From the NCBI RefSeq assembly GCF_001050515.1, contig NZ_CAHS01000014.1:248001-312000 (forward strand): 64,000 nucleotides of DNA. The letters are read 5' to 3'. Position 1 is the first letter of the stretch. The number at the start of each line of letters is the position of its first letter. Both the position numbers and the translations under genes were made by a program. Below are positions 1-8,132 of the stretch, piece by piece. The notes beneath the pieces are model-generated. The model ran no database searches, was not told where the DNA came from, and saw only the letters and a list, made by a program, of their open reading frames with translations. Source of the DNA: Erwinia piriflorinigrans CFBP 5888. GTDB taxonomy: Bacteria; Pseudomonadota; Gammaproteobacteria; Enterobacterales; Enterobacteriaceae.

Positions 1-1
1 A

Positions 2-751
2 CCGACGTCAGCGGGAGAACGACTGCTGTTGGCTATAGGTAGTCATATTGATGAAATTGAAACCGAATTGGATATTCTGACCGAACTGCGTGATAAACCG
101 GCAGGAACAGTCCGCATCACCTGTGGACCCAATGTTTTGCACAGCACGCTGTTGCCAAAACTGACGCCACTGCTACATGAGTATCCGGATATTAACATCG
201 AGTTCGACGCAAACCATGGTTTTCGCGACATTGTGGCAGACCGCTTTGATGCGGGCGTTCGACTGGGTGACACCATTGATAAAGACATGATAGCGGTCCC
301 CATTGGCCCCAAACTGCGTATGGCCGCAGTGGCATCTCCGGATTATTTTTCGAGGTATCCAGTCCCTGGTACACCCCATGAGCTGACGCAACATCAATGC
401 ATAAATCAACGGATGGTCAGGTCAGGCGGGTTGTATATCTGGGATTTTGATCAGGAAGGGGGCGGTCTCAACGTACGTGTCAGCGGGCAGCTTATATTTA
501 ATACATCTGAACATATTGTCGATGCAGCGCTTGCGGGATTCGGGATTGCTTTTTTGCCAGAAGAAGAGTTTGAAACTCATATTGAAGACGGAAGGCTGGT
601 TCGTGTACTGGAGCAATGGTGCAAACCATTTCCTGGCTACTACCTATATTATCCCAGCAGGAAACAACCCTCTCCGGCATTCTCACTGGTCGTTGAAGCG
701 CTGCGGGTAAGTCGAAAACGCAAAGCTGCCAGTGAGTCACTGACAGTGTAG
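2..751 (+). CDS. LysR-family transcriptional regulator, 5' end cut by window
   Basis: The reading frame is open from base 2, so the gene starts before the window; 249 residues are visible. The first visible residues (PTSAGERLL) match the end of a LysR helix-turn-helix/linker region, where TxAGE is typical. The rest is a type-2 periplasmic-binding-like effector domain of the CrgA/YafC kind, including the GxVRI strand after the linker, an FDAGVRLG segment around visible residue 85 and a GFGIAFLPE segment near residue 180. LysR proteins bind DNA as tetramers and usually control a neighbouring gene in response to a small ligand, but the target lies outside the window. The family is clear; the specific regulator is not recognised. 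An internal TTG at 29 is not the start. Confidence 0.85.
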   Translation, partial: PTSAGERLLLAIGSHIDEIETELDILTELRDKPAGTVRITCGPNVLHSTLLPKLTPLLHEYPDINIEFDANHGFRDIVADRFDAGVRLGDTIDKDMIAVPIGPKLRMAAVASPDYFSRYPVPGTPHELTQHQCINQRMVRSGGLYIWDFDQEGGGLNVRVSGQLIFNTSEHIVDAALAGFGIAFLPEEEFETHIEDGRLVRVLEQWCKPFPGYYLYYPSRKQPSPAFSLVVEALRVSRKRKAASESLTV

Positions 752-861
752 CTTTTGAACCTAAATTCAATAGTCAGAAAGATTATAAATTCCAGGTATC
801 CCTCAAAGGTGGAATTTACGATTGCAAAGTCGCTTTTTCAAAGGCAGGCGTGGTTAAAAAA
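736..861 (+). pseudogene. Possible 3' remnant of a small secreted-protein gene
   Basis: A 41-codon open stretch with no plausible start codon runs out of the end of the LysR gene and ends at TAG 859-861. Its last part reads SLKGGIYDCKVAFSKAGVVKK, with the rhythm of a PepSY-like C-terminus (aromatic, charged strand, then Gly-x-Val-Lys-Lys). It may be the tail of a gene whose 5' part was deleted. The PepSY resemblance is an impression only, and chance is a real alternative. Confidence 0.25.
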
Positions 862-1242
862 TAGCCTTGCCGTACAATATTTTCCGTTCCTCAAACGGAG
901 CCTTACCAGGACGTGACCGGGAGCTGCCTGAGCAATGGTCATTTTGTCGCATTCAAGATTACCAGAAGAAAACCGGAGCGATTCATGTCATTAAGGAAAG
1001 ATGCAAAGATGATGGCTTAGAGAGAGGAGCTGACAACAATGAATCTGAAGACGCTACAATATAGCTAACTTATTGCCAGTAACCCAAATGCTAACAAAAT
1101 TTGAATATGTTGCCTCCATGTTGAGGATTTTTGCGGCCGTCAATGTTGAAAGTCGCACTTTTGACCTGATGTAATCACGGCAATACAACAAAAATATAGT
1201 GAATCAACAAAACAATTAACCCGTCAAAATTATTGAATGTTT

Positions 1243-1258
1243 ATAGGAAAAATCCTAT
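1243..1258. promoter_or_regulatory. Inverted repeat resembling an RcsAB box upstream of sdiA
   Basis: ATAGGA-AAAA-TCCTAT is a perfect 6-bp inverted repeat. The inner 14 bases match the reverse complement of the RcsAB-box consensus (TAAGAATATTCCTA) at 11 of 14 positions. It lies just upstream of a candidate -35 element, where an activator would sit. The operator role is inferred. Confidence 0.35.
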
Positions 1259-1271
1259 CCTTAGAGGGCGT

Positions 1272-1300
1272 GTTAAGGCTGAATAGAAACGCGGTATACT
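1272..1300 (+). promoter_or_regulatory. Candidate sigma-70 promoter for sdiA
   Basis: TATACT at 1295-1300 is a good -10 element. It is preceded, with 17-bp spacing, by a poor -35 (GTTAAG, 1272-1277). A weak -35 beside an upstream palindrome suggests activator dependence. The match is moderate. Confidence 0.35.
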
Positions 1301-1509
1301 CCTGAAGGAGATAAAAACTAATCACATTTGTTATTGGTTTTTCAGCGTAAAGCCTATTCTCACGATTTCTGCGAAACTGTGACTCAGTTTGGTTCCTTTT
1401 GGCTCACTCGTTGCAATAAAAATCGGCTCGGTTAGGGCTCTTTAACGGCATCTTTCATACAGAATAATCATTCAGGTTAAGGTTTTTACCTTTCTCCGCT
1501 GAGGTGTAA

Positions 1510-2232
1510 ATGACATCTGAAAACTATTTCATTTGGCGAGCCGGTATAAAATCAGCTTACGACAGTGGAAGTGGAATTGCTCACATTACCCATATCATTG
1601 AGCAGCAGTTAAGAGAACTGGAACTCGATTTTTACTCACTTTTTATTCGGCATCCGGTGCCGTTTACCCGGCCGAAGACATTTCTTTATAGTAATTATCC
1701 CAAAAACTGGCTCGAGCATTATTGGCGTGAAGATTTTTTTCAACTCGATCCGGTGCTGAAAATTTGTAGTTTGCCCGGTAAGGTGTGGCTTTGGGATGAT
1801 GAAGCTTTAAGCAGTGGTCAGCGGGTTTTTGAAGATGCCAGAATGCACGGGATTTATCATGGTCTTTCCTGCTCGGTGATGGCCAGCAATAGATCCGTGG
1901 GTATCTTATCAATGTCGACAGCAAATCCACTTAAAAACATCGAGTTGACTCCCGAGGTTGAGCTGAAAATTCAGTATATATCGGAATTAACAATGACTGC
2001 TTTGATCGATGTTGATGATATTTCTATGGCGACCATCAAACTGGATTTAAGCCAACGTGAACTGGAAGTTCTCAAATGGACAGCAGAGGGAAAAACATCG
2101 GCGGAAATATCGCTGATCCTTTCCATCTCCCAAAATACGGTAAATTTTCACCAGAAAAAGATGCAGAAAAGGCTCAACGCACCCAACAAAACGCAAATTG
2201 CCTCCTATGCGGCCGCAATCGGTTTAATCTGA
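1510..2232 (+). CDS. sdiA: LuxR-family quorum-sensing regulator, SdiA type
   Basis: This 240-residue protein is the same length as Escherichia SdiA and can be aligned with it end to end (for example RHPVPFTRPK near residue 48 and TAEGKTSAEI at 191-200). The N-terminal domain (about 1-170) should bind acyl-homoserine lactone; the usual pocket residues W67, Y71, D80 and W95 are present. The C-terminal LuxR helix-turn-helix spans about 178-240. The ATG has a GAGGTG ribosome-binding site. Escherichia SdiA is an orphan receptor in the sdiA-yecF-uvrY-uvrC neighbourhood. Here the same neighbourhood is kept, but a luxI-type gene follows 129 bp downstream, so this protein probably has its own signal. 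Erwinia and Pantoea homologues are also called ExpR or PhzR. Confidence 0.93.
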   Translation: MTSENYFIWRAGIKSAYDSGSGIAHITHIIEQQLRELELDFYSLFIRHPVPFTRPKTFLYSNYPKNWLEHYWREDFFQLDPVLKICSLPGKVWLWDDEALSSGQRVFEDARMHGIYHGLSCSVMASNRSVGILSMSTANPLKNIELTPEVELKIQYISELTMTALIDVDDISMATIKLDLSQRELEVLKWTAEGKTSAEISLILSISQNTVNFHQKKMQKRLNAPNKTQIASYAAAIGLI

Positions 2233-2242
2233 AAGAGGGTGA

Positions 2243-2262
2243 AACTACCAAGTTTGGTAGTT
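2243..2262. promoter_or_regulatory. lux/phz-type box between sdiA and the AHL synthase gene
   Basis: AACTACCAA-GT-TTGGTAGTT is a 20-bp inverted repeat with perfect 9-bp arms. Length and symmetry are those of a lux box, and the core is close to the phz box recalled from Pseudomonas PhzR systems (ACTACAAGATCTGGTAGT). It lies 100-119 bp before the synthase ATG, suited to activation by the adjacent LuxR protein. No clear -10 was identified. Confidence 0.75.
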
Positions 2263-2361
2263 CCCTATTTTCAGGCGGTTGTCTACCCTGCCCCCAACGT
2301 CATCAAGCTGTCCAATCCGTCAGGAGAGGCGCTAACTGTGGATTGCGACAGGGGATCATAA

Positions 2362-2997
2362 ATGAGAATCATCCAAACCAGGATCAAGGACATGCCATCC
2401 TCGTTACTGGCTAAGTTGGGTAGTTATCGCTACAGCGTTTTTGCCAGCGGGGAAGGATGGTCGATACCTTCTCGTTTGAGTGCGCCCGGGCAGGAGTACG
2501 ATCGTTACGATTGTTCCGATGTTATCTGTTTGATTGCCTGGAGCGAAAAGCATGGAATTTGTGGCTATGCGCGTTTAATGGCCCAACCGCTTACGGACGG
2601 GGGGGGCCTGGAAGCGGGAAGGGAACCCTGTGTCGGTGAAAATGACGCAGTCTGGGAAATGTCACGCTTCTCTGCCAGGACGGAAATCGATGCTGAACTG
2701 CCGTTGAAGATCCTGTGGCATGCGACACAGCTGGCTGAAGGATTAGGCTTGCGGTATCTGCACAGTGCCGCAACGCCCTTACTGGAAAAGATACTCGACC
2801 AATACGAAATTAGTTATCAAACGCTAATGCCGGGTATTGTTCAGTCCGAAGATAATTTGTTTGCGGTAAAAATTCCGGTGAATCAGCCGCGTCTGGCTGA
2901 AAAGTTCGACGGTGCACGGCACTTCAGCCCTGAGGAAGTTTTACCCACTTTCGACGTTTCCGTTAATTTTGGCGTGCACGGGCATCATATTGACTAG
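2362..2997 (+). CDS. Acyl-homoserine-lactone synthase, LuxI family
   Basis: This 211-residue protein should make an N-acyl-homoserine lactone from S-adenosylmethionine and an acyl-ACP in the cytoplasm. The conserved LuxI residues are visible in order: R23, F27, W33, E45, D47, D50, R71, and E99/R102 in the WEMSRF segment. The loop between R71 and E99 is shorter than in LuxI/RhlI, which may affect acyl-chain preference. AGGGG lies 8 nt before the ATG. The gene follows sdiA on the same strand with a lux-type box between them. It ends four bases into the stop region of convergent ydgC. It corresponds to the ExpI/PhzI type reported beside sdiA homologues in Erwinia and Pantoea. The acyl chain cannot be told from sequence. 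Confidence 0.92.
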   Translation: MRIIQTRIKDMPSSLLAKLGSYRYSVFASGEGWSIPSRLSAPGQEYDRYDCSDVICLIAWSEKHGICGYARLMAQPLTDGGGLEAGREPCVGENDAVWEMSRFSARTEIDAELPLKILWHATQLAEGLGLRYLHSAATPLLEKILDQYEISYQTLMPGIVQSEDNLFAVKIPVNQPRLAEKFDGARHFSPEEVLPTFDVSVNFGVHGHHID

Positions 2998-3332
2998 CCA
3001 TGCCATTTTGACCACACCACAATCAGTAGCCACGCTGTTAACCCCCAACATGAAACGGCCGTTAGCAGTGCCGTAGGAATCCGCATCATCGTAGAAAAAT
3101 ACCACAGCGACAGCAGGTAAACAAAATAGGGCAGTATGGCCCACATACCGAAAATGATAGTGGTGCGCAGCGCTTCAGTACCCCGTTCACTGGCAACAAT
3201 GAAATGAGCGAGCAGGGCGAAAGTCGGAAACAGCGGTATCAACCCGGCAAGATAATAGTGACGCGTTTTGGAAAGAATGGCGATCAACACCACCACGGCG
3301 GCACCCAATATGGCTTTGAAAAGTAATCCCAT
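2994..3332 (-). CDS. ydgC: Inner-membrane protein of the GlpM family (YdgC)
   Basis: This 112-residue, very hydrophobic protein has about four membrane segments. It carries the family's signature YYLAGLIPLFPTFALLAH near residue 27, then IVASERG and a segment ending IPYFVYLLSLWYF. It aligns along its length with Escherichia YdgC and with Pseudomonas GlpM, which has been linked to alginate production; the molecular function is unknown. In Escherichia ydgC lies elsewhere, so its place between the quorum-sensing pair and yecF is a lineage-specific arrangement. It is convergent with the synthase gene and the two stop regions overlap by 4 bp. Confidence 0.9.
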   Translation of the reverse strand: MGLLFKAILGAAVVVLIAILSKTRHYYLAGLIPLFPTFALLAHFIVASERGTEALRTTIIFGMWAILPYFVYLLSLWYFSTMMRIPTALLTAVSCWGLTAWLLIVVWSKWHG

Positions 3333-3378
3333 TGCTCTGTTCAGTCAGTTAAAACATCAAAATGTGATAAAACTGTTG

Positions 3379-3398
3379 AAAAAGCAATGGGCTTTTTT
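3379..3398. terminator. Possible bidirectional A/T-flanked hairpin
   Basis: AAAAAGC, a 5-nt loop and GCTTTTTT form a short stem with T-runs on both strands. It lies between yecF and ydgC, both on the minus strand, and could end yecF transcripts. The stem is weak. Confidence 0.35.
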
Positions 3399-3433
3399 CG
3401 GGCTGCTATTGGCAGCCTGTCGATTTGTGTTAA

Positions 3434-3658
3434 TTACTGGCGAAAGGCGTGTTTTATCTGCTGGATAGTGTTTGTGAATACTTCTGCCTGCTGCGGGTCT
3501 TCCAGATTGGCGATGCATTGCTCCATTTTGATAATGACTTTACCGGCATCTGCCTGACCCATGGCTTTAAGCATCAGCGTGACCAGGGCTTTCATACAGG
3601 TCACCTCATTAGCTAACGTCTGCGCTTCTTCGCTGGTTGAAAAGTCAATCTGACTCAT
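3434..3658 (-). CDS. yecF: DUF2594 family protein YecF
   Basis: This 74-residue soluble protein is very similar to Escherichia YecF, with shared blocks LANEV and MGQADAGKV and an identical-length C-terminus ending in an AFRQ-type motif. It is probably all helical. YecF lies between sdiA and uvrY in Escherichia as well, transcribed divergently from uvrY, so this is part of an ancestral neighbourhood. The function is not established. The ATG is preceded by a GGGAGA ribosome-binding site on the minus strand. Confidence 0.9.
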   Translation of the reverse strand: MSQIDFSTSEEAQTLANEVTCMKALVTLMLKAMGQADAGKVIIKMEQCIANLEDPQQAEVFTNTIQQIKHAFRQ

Positions 3659-4126
3659 AGTGTCTCCCGATAATCATATACGCGGTAGCCAGCACTTGTG
3701 CCAGCCACTGAAGTTGTGAAAAGTATATCATATAACTGCTTCGGGTAATCTAAGCATAAGTAGAATGCAGAATACCCGTTTAAACCTCTGCGAATCAGCG
3801 TAGAGGCTGGATTAAAGCTGTGGTGCCAGAAAAATGAGGCAATATTTGAAATTCTGAACGAATAAATCACATTTAGTAAAGATAAGTTGTTGTTATTATG
3901 GAAATTTATTTTTGAGTGATACATGTTTATCGATATTAAAGTTCATCATAAAAATGTCAACCCCTAAGGTAATTTTCTCATTTTAGATTTATATAATAAT
4001 ATCTGCGATTTTAGGTTGCATCGACCGAACCATTATTTCTGTTCTAACAGCATGGAAAAAGGAGTAAGATAATCGACCTGCCATTGTCACAATAGTTACC
4101 TGCCTTAGCTATTTAGGGAGCATCGT
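3659..4126. other. AT-rich divergent intergenic region, yecF / uvrY
   Basis: These 468 bases lie between divergent genes. A TATAAT hexamer occurs at 3992-3997 without a convincing -35. The only long frame (3655-3924, minus) has a low-complexity, Asn- and aromatic-rich translation unlike a real protein. The uvrY promoter must lie here, but I cannot place it with confidence. Confidence 0.5.
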
Positions 4127-4786
4127 TTGATTAGCGTTTTTCTTGTTGATGACCATGAACTGGTGCGCGCAGGTATTCGACGCATCCTGGAAGATATTAA
4201 GGGCATTCAAGTTGTCGGTGAAGCTAACTGTGGCGAAGATGCAGTAAAGTGGTGCCGTGCTCATAGTACTGATGTGGTGCTGATGGATATGAACATGCCG
4301 GGTATTGGTGGCCTTGAAGCGACACGGAAAATTATACGTTACGCGCCAGATTGTAAAATCATCATGCTGACCATCCATACTGAAAACCCGCTGCCAGCCA
4401 AAGTGATGCAGGCAGGAGCTTCCGGGTATCTGAGTAAAGGTGCCGCGCCGCAGGAGGTGGTCAGTGCCATACGCTCGGTAAATGCAGGGCAGCGTTACAT
4501 TGCCTCTGATATTGCTCAGCAGATGGCGCTTAGCCAGATTGAGCCGCAAAGAGCAGAATCACCCTTTAGCTGTTTGTCCGAACGCGAATTGCAGATTATG
4601 CTAATGATTACCAAAGGCCAGAAAGTGACTGAAATTTCCGAACAGCTCAATCTGAGTCCAAAAACCGTCAACAGCTATCGCTACCGCATGTTTAGCAAAC
4701 TTAATATAAGTGGTGACGTAGAGTTGACGCACCTGGCCATTCGACATGGTCTGTTTAGTGCGGAGCCGTTAATCAGCAGTGAGTAA
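4127..4786 (+). CDS. uvrY: Response regulator UvrY (GacA type)
   Basis: This 219-residue response regulator of the BarA/UvrY (GacS/GacA) two-component system switches on the csrB/csrC small RNAs and so antagonises CsrA. In plant-associated relatives it influences virulence, motility and exopolysaccharide. The receiver domain (1-120) has D8 and D9, the phospho-acceptor D54 in LMDMNMPG, and K104-type chemistry in YLSKG. A LuxR/FixJ helix-turn-helix follows at about 145-210. The start is TTG, as in Escherichia, supported by AGGGAG eight bases upstream and by homology beginning at Ile2-Ser3. The last 8 bp overlap uvrC, so the two are translationally linked. Confidence 0.96.
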   Translation: MISVFLVDDHELVRAGIRRILEDIKGIQVVGEANCGEDAVKWCRAHSTDVVLMDMNMPGIGGLEATRKIIRYAPDCKIIMLTIHTENPLPAKVMQAGASGYLSKGAAPQEVVSAIRSVNAGQRYIASDIAQQMALSQIEPQRAESPFSCLSERELQIMLMITKGQKVTEISEQLNLSPKTVNSYRYRMFSKLNISGDVELTHLAIRHGLFSAEPLISSE

Positions 4787-6611
4787 TGTGTTTGATTCTA
4801 AATCTTTTCTGAAGACAGTTACCAGCCAGCCGGGCGTCTATAGAATGTACGATGCGGGTGGTACGGTTATCTATGTCGGCAAAGCAAAAGATCTCAAAAA
4901 AAGGCTTTCCAGCTATTTTCGCGGCAACCTCGCCAGCCGTAAGACGGAAGCGCTGGTGGCGCTTATTGAGCAGATAGACGTAACGGTAACGCATACTGAA
5001 ACCGAAGCGCTACTGCTGGAGCACAACTATATCAAGCTCTATCAGCCACGCTACAACGTGCTGTTGCGCGACGATAAGTCTTATCCATATATTTTTCTGA
5101 GTGCCGATCACCATCCCCGTCTTGCCAGCCATCGCGGTGCTAAACATGCGAAAGGCGAGTACTTCGGCCCATTCCCTAATGGCTATGCGGTGCGTGAAAC
5201 GCTGTCCCTGCTGCAAAAAATTTTCCCGGTACGCCAGTGTGAAAACAGCGTGTACCGTAATCGATCGCGTCCCTGCTTACAGTACCAGATTGGACGCTGC
5301 CTCGGGCCATGCGTCAAAGGGTTGGTCACCGAAGAAGAGTATGCAAGTCAGATTGATTATGTACGCCTGTTTCTCTCCGGCAAGGATGACCAGGTATTGA
5401 ACAAGCTGGTAGCCAGAATGGAACAGGCCAGCAGCGACCTGCGCTTTGAAGAAGCAGGACGCTTGCGCGATCAAATTCAGGCGGTGCGCCGGGTCACGGA
5501 AAAGCAGTTTGTTTCCAATCAGGGCGACGATATGGATGTTATTGGCGTCTCATTTGACTCTGGCATGGCCTGTTTGCATGTGCTGTTTATCCGACAGGGA
5601 AAAGTGCTTGGTAGCCGCAGCTATTTTCCCAAAGTCCCCAGCGGTACCGAGCTGGCCGAAGTGGTGCAAACCTTTGTTGGTCAGTTTTACCTGCAGGGGA
5701 GCCAGGCACGAACGCTACCCACGGATATCCTGATTGACTTTACGCTACCGGAGAAAGATCTGCTGGCCGCTTCGTTAACGGAGCTGTCGGGGCGACGAGT
5801 CAGTATTCAAAGTAAACCGCGCGGCGATCGCGCCCGCTATTTGAAACTGGCGCGCACCAACGCCACGACTGCTCTTACCACCCGGTTGGCCCAGCATTCA
5901 ACAATCCATCAGCGCTTATCAGAACTGGCGCAAACGCTGAAGCTGCCGGCTATTCGTCGCATTGAGTGTTTCGATATCAGTCATACGATGGGTGAACAAA
6001 CCGTTGCTTCCTGCGTGGTATTTGACGCCAATGGGCCGCTACGTAATGAATATCGTCGTTATAATATCAGCGGCATCACCCCCGGCGATGATTATGCGGC
6101 AATGAACCAGGTGCTGCGTCGCCGTTATGGTAAAGCCATTGAAGAGAGTAAAATTCCGGATGTGATCGTGATAGATGGCGGAAAAGGTCAACTGGCACAG
6201 GCCAAAGAGGTTTTTGCTCAACTGGACGTCACTTGGGATAAATCACACCCGCTGTTACTGGGTGTGGCAAAGGGCACCGATCGGAAGGCCGGACTGGAAA
6301 CGCTTTTCCTTGTGCCAGAAGGGGAGGGCTTTTCTCTGCCGCCAGACTCTCCGGCACTGCATGTTATTCAGCATATTCGAGACGACTCGCACAATCATGC
6401 CATTACAGGACACCGTAATAAACGCGCGAAGGTAAAAAATACCAGTGCCTTGGAAACGATTGAAGGCATTGGCCCCAAGCGTCGTCAGGTGCTGCTCAAA
6501 TATATGGGGGGGTTGCAGCCACTCATTAACGCGTCGGTGGAGGAGATTGCCCGTGTGCCGGGGATTTCAATCGCGTTGGCTGAAAAAATCTTCTATGCGC
6601 TGAAACACTAA
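4779..6611 (+). CDS. uvrC: Excinuclease ABC subunit C
   Basis: This 610-residue subunit of the UvrABC nucleotide-excision repair nuclease makes both incisions around a lesion. The N-terminal GIY-YIG domain (about 16-95, GVYRMY...[13 protein letters not shown]) cuts 3' of the damage. A UVR motif (about 205-240) contacts UvrB. The RNase-H-like domain (about 380-540) has [20 protein letters not shown] and the H-I-R-D-D-S-H segment for the 5' cut. Two helix-hairpin-helix motifs end the protein. The length equals the Escherichia protein and nothing is missing. Translation starts at GTG inside the end of uvrY. Confidence 0.98.
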   Translation: MSNVFDSKSFLKTVTSQPGVYRMYDAGGTVIYVGKAKDLKKRLSSYFRGNLASRKTEALVALIEQIDVTVTHTETEALLLEHNYIKLYQPRYNVLLRDDKSYPYIFLSADHHPRLASHRGAKHAKGEYFGPFPNGYAVRETLSLLQKIFPVRQCENSVYRNRSRPCLQYQIGRCLGPCVKGLVTEEEYASQIDYVRLFLSGKDDQVLNKLVARMEQASSDLRFEEAGRLRDQIQAVRRVTEKQFVSNQGDDMDVIGVSFDSGMACLHVLFIRQGKVLGSRSYFPKVPSGTELAEVVQTFVGQFYLQGSQARTLPTDILIDFTLPEKDLLAASLTELSGRRVSIQSKPRGDRARYLKLARTNATTALTTRLAQHSTIHQRLSELAQTLKLPAIRRIECFDISHTMGEQTVASCVVFDANGPLRNEYRRYNISGITPGDDYAAMNQVLRRRYGKAIEESKIPDVIVIDGGKGQLAQAKEVFAQLDVTWDKSHPLLLGVAKGTDRKAGLETLFLVPEGEGFSLPPDSPALHVIQHIRDDSHNHAITGHRNKRAKVKNTSALETIEGIGPKRRQVLLKYMGGLQPLINASVEEIARVPGISIALAEKIFYALKH

Positions 6612-6682
6612 GCATTGCAACACCTGGAGCAATGTAGGAACATAGAGTCAAATTGGACTTTGCCCAGACAGTTAGCATAATT

Positions 6683-7231
6683 ATGCCACTTAATATTCCG
6701 ACCTTGCTCACCCTGTTTCGCGTAGTGTTAATCCCATTCTTTGTGCTGGCTTTTTACCTGCCATTTCAATGGGCTCCGCTGGTTTGCGCGTTAATTTTTA
6801 TCTTCGCCGCGATCACCGACTGGTTTGATGGCTTTCTTGCCCGTCGCTGGAAGCAGACGACACGATTCGGTGCCTTTCTCGATCCGGTTGCTGATAAAGT
6901 GATGGTCGCGATGGCGCTGGTGCTGGTCGCCGAATATTTCCACTCCTGGTGGATTACGCTGCCGGCAGCAACGATGATTGCCCGCGAGATCATCATATCT
7001 GCGCTGCGCGAGTGGATGGCGGAGATTGGTAAACGTAGCAGCGTAGCGGTATCGTGGATCGGTAAAGTGAAAACTACCGCGCAGATGTTGGCGCTATTCG
7101 CGCTGTTGTGGCGTCCAAATAGTCTTGTCGAAGGCATCGGCGTGGCGGCATTGTATATTGCTGCCGTGCTGACTTTTTGGTCAATGTTCCAATATTTGAA
7201 TGCATCACGCCGTGATTTGTTCGAACACTGA
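6683..7231 (+). CDS. pgsA: CDP-diacylglycerol-glycerol-3-phosphate phosphatidyltransferase
   Basis: This 182-residue inner-membrane enzyme makes phosphatidylglycerol phosphate, the first committed step to phosphatidylglycerol and cardiolipin. The CDP-alcohol phosphatidyltransferase signature D-G-x2-A-R-x8-G-x3-D-x3-D is complete in the [10 protein letters not shown] ... [10 protein letters not shown] region (residues about 46-70). The ATG at 6683 was chosen over an in-frame TTG at 6653 because it gives [14 protein letters not shown], matching the family N-terminus and the Escherichia length. It follows uvrC by 71 bp, and the tRNA cluster lies downstream, as in Escherichia. Confidence 0.96.
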   Translation: MPLNIPTLLTLFRVVLIPFFVLAFYLPFQWAPLVCALIFIFAAITDWFDGFLARRWKQTTRFGAFLDPVADKVMVAMALVLVAEYFHSWWITLPAATMIAREIIISALREWMAEIGKRSSVAVSWIGKVKTTAQMLALFALLWRPNSLVEGIGVAALYIAAVLTFWSMFQYLNASRRDLFEH

Positions 7232-7396
7232 TCGAAGCGATTTAAAAAGCAGCAAACGGTGACATTGTGAGGATAATTATATTGACTCATTCCTCCAAGT
7301 CAGTAGAATGCAGCGCATCGAAAGGCGGCAATGTCTGCCAGAAGATAAGGCAAATCAGCAAGTTCTGTTAGCATTACATCATGCAGAACAGGCTAA

Positions 7397-7472
<76 letters not shown>

Positions 7473-7508
7473 AATTTTGCCTAACTTATCTTCACACCCA
7501 AATAAAAT

Positions 7509-7529
7509 CATAAGAAAAGTGTTCTTATG
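7509..7529 (+). other. Stem-loop in the tRNA-Gly / tRNA-Cys spacer
   Basis: CATAAGAA, a 5-nt loop and TTCTTATG form a perfect 8-bp hairpin in the spacer of the polycistronic tRNA transcript. It may guide RNase processing, though it is AT-rich and modest in stability. Confidence 0.4.
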
Positions 7530-7543
7530 AATGTAAGAATTAA

Positions 7544-7617
7544 GGCGCGTTGGCAGAGTGGCCATGCTACGGATTGCAAATCCGTCTACCTCGGTTCGAC
7601 TCCGGGACGCGCCTCCA
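7544..7617 (+). tRNA. cysT: tRNA-Cys (anticodon GCA)
   Basis: A 74-base tRNA with encoded CCA. Acceptor arms GGCGCGT / ACGCGCC pair, the anticodon loop TTGCAAA contains GCA, and the T-arm GGTTCGACTCC is standard. It is the second gene of the cluster, with the usual bacterial tRNA-Cys length. Confidence 0.98.
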
Positions 7618-7629
7618 CTTTACACCCTG

Positions 7630-7715
7630 GCCCGGGTGGTGAAATCGGTAGACACAAGGGATTTAAAATCCCTCGGCTTATGGCTGTGTGGGTTCAAGTC
7701 CCACCCCGGGCACCA
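7630..7715 (+). tRNA. leuZ: tRNA-Leu (anticodon UAA)
   Basis: An 86-base class II tRNA. Acceptor arms GCCCGGG / CCCGGGC pair, the anticodon loop ATTTAAAA contains TAA, the variable arm is long (CTCGGCTTATGGCTGTG) and CCA is encoded. It is the third and last gene of the glyW-cysT-leuZ cluster. The 3' end of such tRNAs is a common integration target; no att-like duplication of it was seen downstream in the window. Confidence 0.97.
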
Positions 7716-7759
7716 TTTTCTGAAAAAAGAATAAAAACAAGTAGTTAAAGCAATATCAT

Positions 7760-7784
7760 AACCGCCTCAAAGGGCGGTTTTTTT
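7760..7784 (+). terminator. Rho-independent terminator of the tRNA cluster
   Basis: AACCGCC, a 6-nt loop and GGCGGTT form a 7-bp GC-rich stem followed by a run of T residues. It lies 45 bp after tRNA-Leu. Confidence 0.9.
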
Positions 7785-8132
7785 GTGTCTGTCATTTGGG
7801 GATTGGCAGCAAAATGGCGGCAGGGCGGCGGCGAACGAATTGCCCCGCGCTGTGGGGCAGGTAAATTCTGGCAAACTGCACATTGGCACCGTTGTGATAC
7901 AAGTCTGTGTTGATGCCCATTTTATGACTCTACTTATACTTCGGCATCGCCCTTGTTTATAATGTAAGTTATTGATTTAATTAATTATTTAAATGAAGCT
8001 TATCATTTCTGCTGCCAAATTTATGATGAGTTATCTGTAGATGCCTCAAAGATCGAGAAGCGTTTTTCTATATACGGCTACTGATGTCGTGCATTTAAAT
8101 AACACTTGTGGCTCGTTCATTCAGGAATATTT
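7785..8132. other. Intergenic region upstream of the two-HTH gene
   Basis: About 350 bases turn markedly AT-rich towards the downstream gene. A small hairpin TGCCCC-N7-GGGGCA lies at 7841-7859 and a TATAAT hexamer around 7960. I looked for a Hrp box (GGAACC-N15/16-CCAC) and saw none. There is no gene here: the 63-codon frame at 8041 overlaps the downstream start and lacks a ribosome-binding site. Confidence 0.5.

Larger units (their letters stand above)
752..1509. other. AT-rich intergenic region upstream of sdiA
   Basis: About 760 bases hold no convincing complete gene. They contain the possible gene remnant ending at 861, an inverted repeat at 1243-1258 and a candidate promoter at 1272-1300. 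The putative sdiA leader is therefore about 200 nt long. A 65-codon frame at 867-1064 has unusual composition and no ribosome-binding site and was not accepted. Confidence 0.6.

Noticed and set aside
867-1064. 65-codon frame between the LysR gene and sdiA
   Set aside because: No ribosome-binding site and a composition unlike neighbouring proteins; no recognisable domain.
3655-3924. 89-codon minus-strand frame upstream of uvrY
   Set aside because: Low-complexity translation in an AT-rich promoter region, overlapping the yecF start.
7785-8132. Hrp box upstream of the two-HTH gene
   Set aside because: Searched by eye for GGAACC with CCAC 15-16 bp downstream and found no acceptable match.
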